DNA of 64,000 bases from the NCBI GenBank assembly GCA_019915015.1, contig JAHBBC010000001.1, forward strand, positions 3,224,001 through 3,288,000. Direction: 5' to 3'. Below, piece by piece: positions 1 to 10,544 of the stretch; the first letter of the stretch is position 1, and every line of letters starts with the position of its first letter. Both the position numbers and the translations under genes were made by a program. The DNA comes from Auriscalpium vulgare (Eukaryota > Basidiomycota > Agaricomycetes > Russulales > Auriscalpiaceae). Under the pieces are notes generated by a model. It did no database searches. It saw nothing but the letters and a program-made list of their open reading frames with translations, and was not told the origin of the DNA.

Positions 1-421
1 CGAGGCTTCGAAGTTCGACGTGCCCATCGATTCGCAGATCTAGCTTGCACTAGCTGCGCCCAGAGGTGCTGTCGGATGTGTTTGCAACCGCGGACGTCGC
101 TGAGACTGGTCATATAATGTTGGTATAGGTGAGCTTACCTTCGTGGGACTAGCTGGAGCGGAGCGACTTAACGTCATAGTACTTTCGACCTCTACTACTT
201 ACGTTGGACCACGATCCCGACTCGGCGCTCGCTGATAGCTCGCTGAGCAAGCCTGTATATCAGCATACTGATATCATCCAGTCCTGCCTCCGTCTTGACT
301 CCTACTCGACCCGAGTGGCGCCAACTGACCCACTTCTATTCGGCGGTTCAAGTGGGCCAAGGCATCCTGCCCTACAAATAAAGGCGGTCGGGGATTTTTC
401 TCTTTGCCATCTCCACACACC
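1..421. other. upstream region, no gene seen
   Basis: I see no conserved coding block here. The last 50 bases hold a TATA-like ACAAATAAAG at about 373-382, some 45 bases before the start of the aldo-keto reductase gene, which suggests this is its promoter. Confidence 0.5.
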
Positions 422-2254
422 ATGTCGTCCACTACCACGCGTAAGATGCCCTATGGTGAGAGTTCTATGACGACCATGTCGTGCACATCGTGACACTCTA
501 CCCCCAGTTCGCCTGGGTACTTCGGGCCTGAAGGTGTCCAAGATCATCCTGGGAACGATGCAATACGGGAGCTCTGAGTGGCAGGACTGGGTCAAAGGCG
601 AAGACGAGGCAATGGAACATATCAAGGCTGCGTACGTGCTCCATCCTTAGGTGTCTCCACCATACAGACTTATAGGTGTGGGCAGCTATGATGCTGGCAT
701 CCAGACGTTCGACACCGCAAATGTACCTAGGCCTTCTATCCTGGTGTCCGTCGTCTGACTTGTTCCGTCCGCAGACCTACTCGAATGGCTTGTCTGAGGT
801 ATACCTCGGCAAGGCTATCAAAAAGTGGAACCTGCCCCGCGATGAGATCGTCGTTATGACGAAGGTGTGTCCAATATTTTTATTCACTCAGCCCTTCATA
901 GATCCCTGAGAGAATACGTCCCCTTGGTGAACAGGTTTTCTTCGTCGTGGGCCATACGTACGGCGTGAACCTCATTGCGACAAGAGCGAATCCAGACACA
1001 CTGGGCTATGTGAATCAGACCGGACTGAGTCGCAAGGTACCCGACCTCGTTGTTGACCTTGTGGCATAATCGTAATCTTTCTTGATATAGCACATCTTCG
1101 ACTCCGTGAAGCACAGCCTGGAACGTCTGCAGCTCGATTATATTGATGTTCTGCAATGTAAGCTCGCTAGCCAGTCTTCGTTAGCCATCTCCCTCCTGAG
1201 CAACTTCTCAGGTCATCGCTTCGATCCCAACACGCCTATCGAGGAAACGGTACGCACGAAAAGAACCGAGTCCTGTGCAAGGCATTGATTTCGCGGCAGA
1301 TGCAAGCTCTTCACGACGTAGTCAAAGCCGGCTACGTTCGCTACATTGGCATGAGCTCCTGTCATGCTTGGCAATGTACGTTGTACACACATTTGCTCTC
1401 ATCACAGTCACTTAACCAGACACGACTATCACGTACCCAGTCCACATCATGCAGAGTATGTTCAGATTCTATACACCTCCGAAGATTGATCTCACGGATA
1501 TCTCGCAGACTACGCCATCACACACAACTTGACGCCCTTCATTTCGATGCAGAACCACTACAGTCTGCTTTACCGCGAAGAAGAGCGTGAGATGTTCCCG
1601 ACGCTGAATGTACGTCTTATTCTCTCCGCGTCCTCGCGTGCAGCCGATGGACATCGTCTTGGTCACAAACAGCACTTCAAAGTCGGCGCCATCCCGTGGT
1701 CCCCTCTCGCGCGCGGCCTTCTCACCCGCCCGCTCAAGGAGCGTTCCAAGCGTGGGGAGACTGATTGGTGTGTGCGCCGTCCGTGCGCTCTTCGTCCGAA
1801 TGCTGAATGCGTTGGGGTTTATCAAAGGTTCATTCAAAAATTGGACGGTAATGAGGCGCTGCAGGAGATCATCAACCGGTGCGACAATTCATCTCACACG
1901 TGGGGGCCGGCTTGCTCACCCATTGTGCAGCGTCGAGGAAGTGGCCAACAAGAAGGGAATTAGCATGGCCACTGTCGCTATGGCGTGGGTCAGCTCGAAA
2001 GACGGTATGCCTCCTTCTCCCGTGTTTGATCCATAAATTCATGACTTGTTTGTGCAGGCGTCACCGCGCCCATCGTCGGTACCACCAGCATCAAGAACCT
2101 CCATGAGCTCGTTGGTGCGCGTGCTCAGGCCTTGATTTTTGCCTTTGATTGACATCCGGCAAACGCAGATGGAGTCCACACGACGCTTACGGAGGACGAG
2201 ATCAAGTACCTCGAGGAACCATACAAGCCCCGCGAGATTGTTGGACATCAGTAG
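422..2254 (+). CDS. aldo-keto reductase
   Basis: NADPH-dependent oxidoreductase of the aldo-keto reductase superfamily, probably cytosolic, in the fungal group that resembles aryl-alcohol and versiconal-type reductases. The gene is cut into about a dozen exons. The start ATG at 422 is followed by a short exon that splices at 455/508 into the family N-terminus ([19 protein letters not shown]). Later exons carry the catalytic set: Asp and Tyr in FDTAN-TYSNG, Lys in VVMTK, and His in the block joining DYIDVLQC to HRFDP. The cofactor-side blocks [11 protein letters not shown] and [12 protein letters not shown] and the usual C-terminus [12 protein letters not shown] are present, with stop TAG at 2252-2254. 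The substrate cannot be read from the sequence. I saw no frame break, but I did not place every splice site exactly. Confidence 0.88.
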
Positions 2255-3026
2255 AATGTGAAAGCATGAAACCGGGCTTGGCACCCGTTGTACCTGTAGT
2301 GTACTTGTAGTTTGAATGAAGAGCCAAGTAAAAGTGGTTGTGCCACGTGCCAATACACGCACTCTACTCGCCCTTCTGCAACCGACGTGGCTCTCAAGAT
2401 ACACAAACGCTCAACTCTTTGCTATCCGATGGCTTGAGCCAAATGCATCTGATCTCGGTGTGCTATCGGTGTGCAGGTAATTTGACGAGATAACGATGTC
2501 AGGTGAGAGCGCACTTCATCGCATCAAGCCTGCTACGAATACTACTCCGCATCGACTCTCTCCCTTATAGGTGCGCACCATTTCACGTTGGCCCCGAAAG
2601 TACTGATGCGGGGCAGTGGGACGTCGCGACCTACACCGCCGTCTTATGATGCTAGCTGCTGGCGGAACGACTGCATTCCGCGCCTTACAGAATCCTCAGA
2701 GCTCCTGCTCCAATCGCCTAGTCTCTAGGGCAACGTGGGCGTCTATACTTATCCATCTCTCCCACCTTATCTATGAGCCATGCCCGCGCACTTCTGTCCA
2801 TACTGCAGCGGCACCAAGGTGCGTGCCGTCTCACACAAAAATAGCAAAAGCCTGCACGACACGCGTTTTCGAGAGCGAATGCCGGGCGGCGGAATTCTGG
2901 GATCGACGTTTCCGCATGGCACATCCACGTTCCTCGACCACCGTGCCCCCGCAGCCATGCGCAACATAGTTCGGCTTCAGATATAAGATGCTCGTCATCT
3001 GTCTAGAGGACTGGAGCCTTTTTGAA
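2255..3026. other. intergenic, no gene seen
   Basis: Open frames here show no conserved family blocks. A TATA-like ATATAAG at 2981-2987 lies about 45 bases before the nuclease start codon and probably belongs to its promoter. Confidence 0.4.
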
Positions 3027-4657
3027 ATGAAGGGTGCGCTTCAACTTGTATTCGCCGCCGTGCTAGTTGCTGCCCCGAGCGGGGTCGCTGCGTGGGGTGC
3101 CCTGGGGCATGAAACTACCGGGTAACGTATCCCGCCGACAATTTCTTCCGCATAAACTGACGTGGTGGATGCACGCATAGATATGTTGCTATGCAGGCAA
3201 GCGAGGCGGCTAGTGCTGGTCCACGATCTGACCGAAGGTTGCAGTTCATAGGTTCGAAGACTCTGTCGGCAGTGCAGTCATCGCTGGGCTCCACGTTCAA
3301 TTTCTCGCTTGGACCAGCCGCTACTGTGAGCTCCTACGCCTTTCTATGCTAAGAGGACGAAGACGACGCGCCGCATTGCACAGTGGGCCGATACCGTGCG
3401 ATCTGAAACGGCATTCAAATTCTCGGCACCTTTCCATTTCATTGATGCTGAAGGTTTGCTTGCCCGTAGTCATCCTTTGGTGTGTGCGTTCAACTGTGAT
3501 TTATCTCAGACAATCCTCCTACGTCTTGTTCCGTCAATATCTCGCGGGATTGCGGGTCAGCGGGCTGCGTCAGTGCGTACAACCCCTTCGACGTGGCATC
3601 TGCTGGAGTTGACGGATCCTCCTAGTCAGCGCCATTCAGAACTACACGGAGCGCGTGCAGGAGACGTACGCTGTTCGGTCCGGGCTATTTCAGTCGGCGC
3701 TCATCATGAACGTAGGAAACTGAGTGCTACACAGCACCAGCAGGCGCTGCTGTTCATTAGTAGGCCATTTCCTATAGATACCTACTAGTGACTAACCGTC
3801 GAAAACCTCCCAGCACACGTACGTGGAAGCTGGCGCGCACGAGAAGGAGTGTCCGAGTCTGACTCTTGGACGCCAAACCATTCAGTTTATCGGTGATATT
3901 GGACAACCCCTGCACGACGAGGTAACAGCTTATACACCTTCGTGCTCGTTCGTCGATAGCTGATGCAGGTATATAGGCTCTGGAACTTGGCGGCAACGAC
4001 ATCGATGCTATTTGTGATGGCTCGTCGACCAACTTGCATGCTGTACGTTCCACAATTCGCATTGTAGCTCATCTCACAAACGACACAATAGGCATGGGGT
4101 AAGTTGTGCGGAATCCGATGATATACAGCTATATATGTTATTACAGACACCGGGATGCTTGAAAAGAACTTGGACGCAAACTTCAGTGGCGACCCACAAG
4201 TCTATGCCGCCTCGCTCGCCACAAGGATCACAGTGAGTTTGTCAGGACAGGGACTGAGCTGGGGACATGCAACTGACAGTGGCTGCACGATACAGTCTGG
4301 GGATTTCAAATCGTTGGCCGCGGGATGGGTCAGCTGCATCGAGCCATCTGCTTTGAACTCAACCGCTTGCCCGTTAATTTGGGCACAGGAAGCAAACGCC
4401 TTTGACTGCGTGAGTAAAGCCAGAGGCTATGGCCTCGGAGTGGAACTGACGAGCTTTGCAGACTAACGTCTTCGACTTCAAGACCGGCCAGGATCTGTGC
4501 GATTCGGCGTACTATACGGCCGCCATACCGGTCGTGCGTTCCTTCCGTACTTGCAGGATGCCTTCTAGACTGACAGTCTGCCGTGTCACAGATCGACCTG
4601 CAGCTCGCAAAGCAAGGCTACCGTCTGGCAAAGTGGCTGGATGCTATCTTCGAGTGA
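3027..4657 (+). CDS. secreted S1/P1-type nuclease
   Basis: Zinc-dependent extracellular nuclease of the S1/P1 family, which degrades single-stranded DNA and RNA. The first exon encodes a signal peptide of about 22 residues, and the mature chain would begin WGALGHE, the Trp and His that bind zinc at the N-terminus of this family. Further family blocks follow on separate short exons: YVAMQ-FIGSKTL, WADTVR, FHFIDAED, DNPPTSCSV, FIGDIGQPLH, LELGGNDIDAICDG, WDTGMLEKNLDANF, ASLATRIT, and the C-terminal GYRLAKWLDAIF ending at TGA 4655-4657. The second intron (3197-3244) begins with GC rather than GT. I could not resolve the junctions near 3590-3640 and 3770-3900, and I did not find the zinc-binding His expected just before FIGDIGQ, so a small defect there is possible. 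Confidence 0.85.
3197..3244 (+). other. GC-AG intron in the S1/P1 nuclease
   Basis: The 48-base intron starts CAG|GCAAGC and ends TTGCAG. Removing it joins YVAMQ to FIGSK, which matches the family block AMQFL at this position. Reading through gives residues that do not fit the family. Confidence 0.7.
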
Positions 4658-5212
4658 TACCTTCCAAGGCACGTTACTGAAGAGTCCCAGTCACAGACGT
4701 TATATTTTATTTTGCGTGGGGCTGTTGGACCGTCATAGCCAGTCGACCTCCCCTGTATCCACAGCATTTTGTTTCGTTCGGGCACGAATCTTTGATTCGA
4801 TGCGCTTCTGGCCTTCTTTACAGCGGTTGCTGTTGGTTCTCTATCGAAGTTGACAAAGGCGCATTGCCTGCCACTGGTATGCGCGGTGGACACATATATC
4901 CGGTGTAGAAACTTCGTTCCGCAACGCTCGCGCTCTAATCAATCGGTGTCTCCGCTCAGACTCCTTTCTAGCAGACTCCTTTCGCCGCTCGAAGTGCTGG
5001 GCCGTGCGATCGGGAATTTCGCTATAGTACTCCAAGTGCCAACGAATTGGGGCCCCTGCTCTTGATTGTTTAGAACTATGTAGTGCTGCGATCGGCCGAC
5101 GGCGCTGGTACTCAACTGCCGAGACAATCACCCGTGTCCTGTTTGAATGACATCCCTTTGAAAATGGATCTTTGCTTCGCATACTGTACAATGACTGGGA
5201 CTAAACGCGCGC
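4658..5212. other. intergenic between convergent genes
   Basis: No conserved coding block is visible. The stretch separates the 3' ends of the nuclease and the enoyl-CoA hydratase, so it probably holds both 3' untranslated regions. Confidence 0.4.
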
Positions 5213-6328
5213 TTATTCGTTCGTAAAGGTAGGCTTCCTCTTCTCAGCAAATGCTCCCATGCCTAGATGCGTCAGAGCCTCGATGATCGGAGAATGTGTC
5301 CCGACTTACCCTCTTTCTGATCCTTCGTCGCGAACGTCATGTGGAACAGCCTACGCTCAGTACGCAAGCCCTCATAGAGAGGTTGTTCGAACGCTTCAGA
5401 TCCATCAGAAACTAGCCATAGTCCCATGTAGGTAGTCGCTACTCACCGGCATTCACAGCCTCCTTCGCAGCCTGGACGGCGATTTGACTCTTGCTCGCGA
5501 TGGTGCGGGCCAGGTCGATGGCCTCTTTGACGACCTGGCCCTCTCCCTCGCCCACAACGCGACTCACCACACCCCAGCGCTCAGCCTCCTGTGCAGAGAA
5601 GTTCCTCCCGCTAAGGACGAGCTCCATCGTCCGCGACTTGCCGATTGCGTGAGCGAGGCGCTGGGAGCCGCCGCCGCCAGGGATTGTACCGATATTAATC
5701 TCGGGCTGCCCGAAGGTTGCCGTCGGCGACGCGAGAATGATGTCGGTTGACAGTGCGAGCTCGCAGCCGCCACCGAGCTATGGCTGGGTGAGAGAACGCA
5801 TGATGGACCGTGCGGATGCCACGTACCGCGTAGCCGCTCACGGCTGCGATGACAGGCTTCCGAAGCGCGGTGAGGGTGGTCCAGTTCTCGAGGAAACGAC
5901 TCTTGTATGCATCAGCGACTGGCTCTGCTGTCAGTTGGACACGCAATGATCACGGAGCACACGTACATTGTTTGTCCTTCATCTCCTTGATGTCCGCACC
6001 AGCTACCCCGCGTCAGCACACAGGCGCCATCCGATAGGGTACCGCACTCACCCGCGAACGCTCTCTCCGACCCCGTCAGCACAATGGCACCAATAGCATC
6101 ATCAGCATCAAATGCCAGCAGCGCCTCGTTGAGCTCGAGGAACAGCGGCGAGCTGAGTGCGTTGAGCGCCTTCGGCCGGTTGAGCGTAATTAAGCCGACT
6201 GCCGGGTCGGGGCGGTCGGTGAGGATGAACTCATACTGTTTGCTCGCGGACGACATCAAGCGCAAAGTCAGGAGAGAACGCCGTGGGAGGGTGCGCGTGG
6301 AGAAAGAGCGAAGTGCGACGAAGGACAT
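5213..6328 (-). CDS. enoyl-CoA hydratase, mitochondrial
   Basis: Hydrates trans-2-enoyl-CoA to 3-hydroxyacyl-CoA in fatty-acid beta-oxidation (crotonase superfamily). The N-terminus from 6328 is rich in Arg, Ser and Leu, as expected of a mitochondrial presequence, and is followed by YEFILTDR and [14 protein letters not shown]. The oxyanion-hole block [11 protein letters not shown] is rebuilt across an intron. Both catalytic glutamates are present: one in [10 protein letters not shown] and one in [20 protein letters not shown]. The C-terminus is [12 protein letters not shown] with stop at 5213-5215. The fit to the short-chain mitochondrial type (ECHS1-like) is close. About seven exons are separated by short introns. 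It lies in tandem with the short-chain dehydrogenase on the same strand, but I see no evidence of a shared transcript. Confidence 0.92.
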
Positions 6329-6572
6329 GATGGCTCCGGGCTTGGTGGGAGATCTGAGGTTACATACTTGGAGGCCTTCGGATCCCGGCCGGCCGTTACG
6401 TTGAACTCGGTCAATATTCTCACTGTACAGTACACCTGTACAGAACTCAAGACATAGAGTAGCATAGAGTCCGTCGCAGAATTGTGCATCGATCTCTGAG
6501 TCTGCCAGTGTCGGTCCGCGCGAATCTTACATTGCATTGGTGTAGAAATGAACATTTCCGAGTGCTATACTT

Positions 6573-7722
6573 CTACTTTGGAATGGATAGCTTGCTCACG
6601 AGCCCATTCTGATCGACAACCTTCTGCTTCCAATCCCTCTCGACTTCACCGAGATCCCAAGGCGCAGAGATGTACCTGGGCGGTTGCGGCAGTCAATGAT
6701 AGTGCCAATGACCTGAGAAAGGTCGACTTACCTGCCGCTAAGCCAATCCGCCTTTCCGGAGGTGAGGTAAAGGAAAGTCGCCGCCGGGAGCGCGAGGGTG
6801 TCCACAGCAGGAACAGGCGCGTCAGTCGCGAGGTTGAGTTCGGTGCCAATCACACCAGGATGGACGGGGAACACTCGGATAGACGGGTACTCTGATTTTA
6901 AAGATGAGATCCATGGCATTGTGGTAGAAGGGTGCGCCTACCAAGGGCTATGAACTCCGCAAAGCGGTTCAAGGCGAACTTTGAAGTGCAATAATCGCTT
7001 GCAGTCGGGATACGGAGCTGGGCGACCCCAGACGAGACTATCACAATCTGGCCATTGGTTTTGAGTAGCTCAGGGATAGCGAAGCTTCATGATCGAGGCG
7101 ATATTTCAGTATGAAAAATGGAGATGTCAGTAGTCAACTCACTGTACAAAGTTATACACGCCGCGGACGTTGACCTCGAGGATGTTCCACCAGCCGGTCG
7201 GATCCTTCGACGCAAAAGCTGGACAATGACCTTGCGTGAGCATGGTCACCTGTGCAAAAGAAAGAAGCCCTTGCTTACGCTTGTCCATCGGCCTTGCAGC
7301 TCCGGCATTCGCAACCAAGATGTCCAGCTTGCCGAAACGCTCTATAGTTGCCTTGATCGCTTCCTCCGACTTCTGTACGTCCGTCACATCCGCAACGAAA
7401 GTGATCACTTCAGCCTTGGGCAGTTCTGCTATGATAGCGTTCTTGCTGTCGTCGAGCGTGGCCTGTTTGCGGGATACCAGGACCAGCGACGCGCCCGAGC
7501 GCGCGTACGACAGTGCAGTCTCGAGGCCTATGCCTCGCGAAGCGCCAGTAACGAGAACCACTTTTCCCTTGAATGTCTGTCCATCGTAGTGGACTTTCGG
7601 GTCAATGGTGGGATAAACACTGCGAAAACACTCGATCAGAGCAAGAAAGAGCGACAGAGCGATGCAACCTACTCGTGTCTCGGTGTGACAGGCAAGTCTT
7701 CGTCTAGACCGACAATAGACAT
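6573..7722 (-). CDS. short-chain dehydrogenase/reductase
   Basis: NAD(P)-dependent oxidoreductase with a Rossmann fold (classical SDR family). The first exon, starting at 7722, encodes MSIVGLDEDLPVTPRH. An intron of about 50 bases then leads to DVYPTIDPKVHYDGQTF. The cofactor motif TGASRGIG, the NAG motif (LVANAGAA), the N of LEVNVRG, and the active-site serine and YxxxK (VIVSSG, DYCTSK) are all present. They are followed by PVHPGVIGTEL and the C-terminus ending SKLSIPK, with stop at 6573-6575. The fungal relatives I can recall are annotated only as SDR proteins, so the substrate is unknown. The start choice rests on the clean splice that joins the first exon in frame. Confidence 0.88.
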
Positions 7723-8587
7723 GACAGTGCGTGTGAGGAGCTAGAAGTTGGGCGACTGCTGGGTGAAAAGGGGAACGATAGCTGAGAATCCCATAAGACA
7801 GGGGTCCTTTATACCAAAAACGCGTTACGCAGCCCGTCTGTGTCAATACCATTCTGAACCACCGAGGATATCTCAGCGTCCGGCCTGTAAATTATATAAG
7901 CAATATGCTTTGCGGTCGGGCCCAACACTCACCATGGCTAATTTCCGATCGCAGTCGGGAATTGAAGGCGGCAAATCAGATAGAACATTCTCCTATCCAG
8001 CACGGTGACTCTGAGATTGATAATACAGTATCGCGACCGGCCAGACAACTTGACGGATGACGCCTACGGATGACAAACGTGCACACCCGGTGTATCTGGC
8101 AGACTGTGCCCGACCGGCGACGTGAAAGGTCAAGCATACTGGGCACTATGCTGGTCGGTCAGCTTCCGGTTAAATGGGAAATGACCAAGCAGTGAGTCTT
8201 TTAGTCGCTTACTGCACTTAGGGGAATCATGAAGCGGCGCGTCAGGGAGAGTCTCACTCAGTGACTGAAGCTGAAGGTGAGCGCAGAACGTAGTCAGGAA
8301 CGAAGGATATAGCTTTGGTTTCTAACAAATACAAACAAACCCACTTGCAGGCCGATGCTGCCAACTAGTATGTATCGTCTGTTCCAAGTCTGTTCCCTCC
8401 TGTACCGCAGGGCTTTGCCGAATGGATCTGGTAGCAAGACATGGGTGAGAGTAGCGTGACCGTCACGGTATTCGTGGTGCGTTGTTGCGCCTGCCCAACG
8501 AATTACCAACGAATCTGATAATTGACAACGAAATCCTCGCAGCAAATATGCGTCGCTTTTGATCTATCAGTCTGACTGTGTGACAAC
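7723..8587. other. intergenic, no gene seen
   Basis: No conserved coding block was recognised on either strand. A TATA-like ATTATATAAG lies near 7890 and might serve the dehydrogenase on the minus strand, though it is distant. Confidence 0.35.
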
Positions 8588-9096
8588 CTAGGCGGACGTC
8601 CTTGGGTGAACAAACGCCGTGCCCTTATCCTGTCCCCATACTCCGCCGGTGTGAATCCAGGCCTCAATGAGATGGACTGCAGAATCCGTGTACTGTCGCG
8701 TCAGGCCGTTCATCTGACGAGCTGTCGGCGACCGCGATCTTCTGCGAGTCCTCCCTACGCAGCCTTGAGGAGAACATGAATACCAACCAACCACCTTTCG
8801 GTCTACCAACCCTGCTGACCAGTTGACGCGTGCACTCACCGTCGATTTTTTCCGGCCTCTTGGAGTGCTTCGGCGAAAGCCTGCACAGTAGGGACACTCA
8901 GTGCGCGCCACTTTTACTCACCGCTATATGTCGATCGCTCACCCTTCGTTTCTGCAGTGATTCCAGGATTTGGCTTCAACCAGCAGGGCGAGAGTGGCTG
9001 CAATAACTGTTTCAAACAGTATTGGGCAAGCGTGCATGCCTCGTTCACGAGCGTCGGCTCCCAGGCGATGAAAAACGGGACGGTATACCCTGCCAT
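8588..9096 (-). CDS. possible small multi-exon gene, unrecognised
   Basis: A minus-strand ATG at 9094-9096 opens a frame beginning MAGYTVPFF. Good consensus splice sites follow: a GTGAGT donor after about 8921, an acceptor TGTGCAG about 50 bases on, and another GTGAGTGC donor near 8856. The open frame then ends near 8588. I do not recognise the product. A small membrane subunit (for example of a mitochondrial complex) crossed my mind because of the N-terminus, but the rest does not confirm it. It may equally be a chance set of short frames. Confidence 0.2.
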
Positions 9097-10157
9097 GGTA
9101 ATCTGGAGGGCTGGACACGGGTCTGAGCAACTTTCTGGGCTCGCGCTTCTTTTTGGCCTTCGCCCTTGCTTTGTTCCTTCATGTCTGCGTGGCAAGACAG
9201 GCCACTCAACAAATGTGACTCCTCTTTTCTCCAGTGATATCGCTCCCACCACTGACAATGTTTGTTTCTGCCTCAGCGTGATTTTGTCTTCATCTGGCTA
9301 TGTTTGCCTCATGGCTCTATCGTGGTCCACTGCTACTCGCGCAAGTCGGTTCGCACAACAAGTCGTCGACACGGGACAGCCTCAAGCTCTCGGTTGATGC
9401 CACTCGCCGTCCTATCTGGATAACCGTCGTTGAGCACGCGTTGCAGGTGTGGAGCTCCTCACAATATGGGGCGCGGCATTACTGTCTTCCGCGCAAGGAG
9501 ACTAGCGCGGCATGGGCTTAATCTGTCTACTCCAAGCCCACGCGCAAACGATGATCCCATCCTTTTTGCTTTCCTCTGACCTCTCTGATCGCCATCAACC
9601 GAGTCATTTGTCCCAGGCACCGTGACGTTGGCTGCTGGCGTGGAGCGGCCTTCAAAAGCTATCTCACTGGAGCGGCCTCCGAAAGCCAGGAGAGCTTCTG
9701 TGACTTGTCCAGACTTTTCGCTCGCCGGGATAGCCTCGCAAGAAATGATTCATGATGTTCGTGGGCCTGCATTTCGATGCGTTTCCGACTGACGCACGCC
9801 CAGATCAGATTAGAGTCGGGTATAGTCCAGACTGCCTGGAGCCCAACCCTGGATGGGTGAAGACCTTGTGAACATCGCATCGGAGAAACAGGGCGGCCCG
9901 GCATTGGATTTGGGCGGTTCCGTCATTCGGTGTTGCACTTGAGCGCTGTGGGAAGGCGAGTGGGGCTCTCTTCCTACGGCGCGTGCCCCGATGAGATGAG
10001 TGCAGACGGGGCAGTAGCAAAGACATTGTGCAAGATACGATCAGAGTGCAGGCGGCGGGCGGGTTGCGCGGGCGGGTATTGCGGGGGAGTTGGAGGGCTG
10101 GTTGGGGCAGAGGCATGCGGGGTGGCGTCGCGTGACCGGCCGGGGCAGGCACCGCCG
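9097..10157. other. intergenic, left flank of hAT copy 1
   Basis: No gene recognised. Because the transposon at 10166 is a later insertion, this stretch was originally continuous with 15502 onward and is probably part of the ancestral upstream region of the sugar transporter. Confidence 0.4.
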
Positions 10158-10165
10158 GGGTGCTG
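10158..10165. repeat. 8-bp target site duplication, left, copy 1
   Basis: GGGTGCTG immediately before the transposon end, repeated exactly at 15494-15501. Confidence 0.9.
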
Positions 10166-10275
10166 TAGTGTTGCGGGAAAAACCTCTGGCCAGTATCCCC
10201 CCGGTAAGGTACCGGTGGCGCTCCTAGCCGGGGAGGTATCAAACCGGTACCGTACCAGGGAAATAGTCACGTGAT
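10166..10275. repeat. left terminal and subterminal repeats, copy 1
   Basis: The 20-bp terminal repeat is followed by several copies of short motifs built on GGTACCGGT and CCGGGG/CCCCGG, and then CACGTG at about 10268. The right end has the same kinds of motif in the other orientation. Subterminal repeats are where hAT transposases usually bind. Confidence 0.7.
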
Positions 10276-10544
10276 GTTTAGTTCCCACGCAGTAGCAGCT
10301 CGATTTTCGCGTACACACGAGGATTTGGAATGGTTTCAATGCATCAGATGAAGATTTAGCAGTGTATGTATCCATAGCCAAATTGCCAGAGCTTAGCCGT
10401 AGGTGCCCCGACCTGTACGAATTCGCTGCTGCCTGCTACACAAGTGTCATGATTTGTCAGCAGACGCGGCTTTTGCAAGGCTGCCGCAGCACTCGAGCGT
10501 ACATTGTAACAACGCGTACAATACATACTGAAACCTCGGGAGGC

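Noticed and set aside
9300..9521. 73-codon plus-strand frame starting MFASWLYRGPLLL
   Set aside because: Short, no conserved features, and overlapped by an equally open frame on the same strand.
10257..10275. CACGTG near each transposon end as a host regulatory site
   Set aside because: It is part of the element in both copies, so it cannot be taken as a conserved host site; its possible effect is noted only for the transporter promoter.
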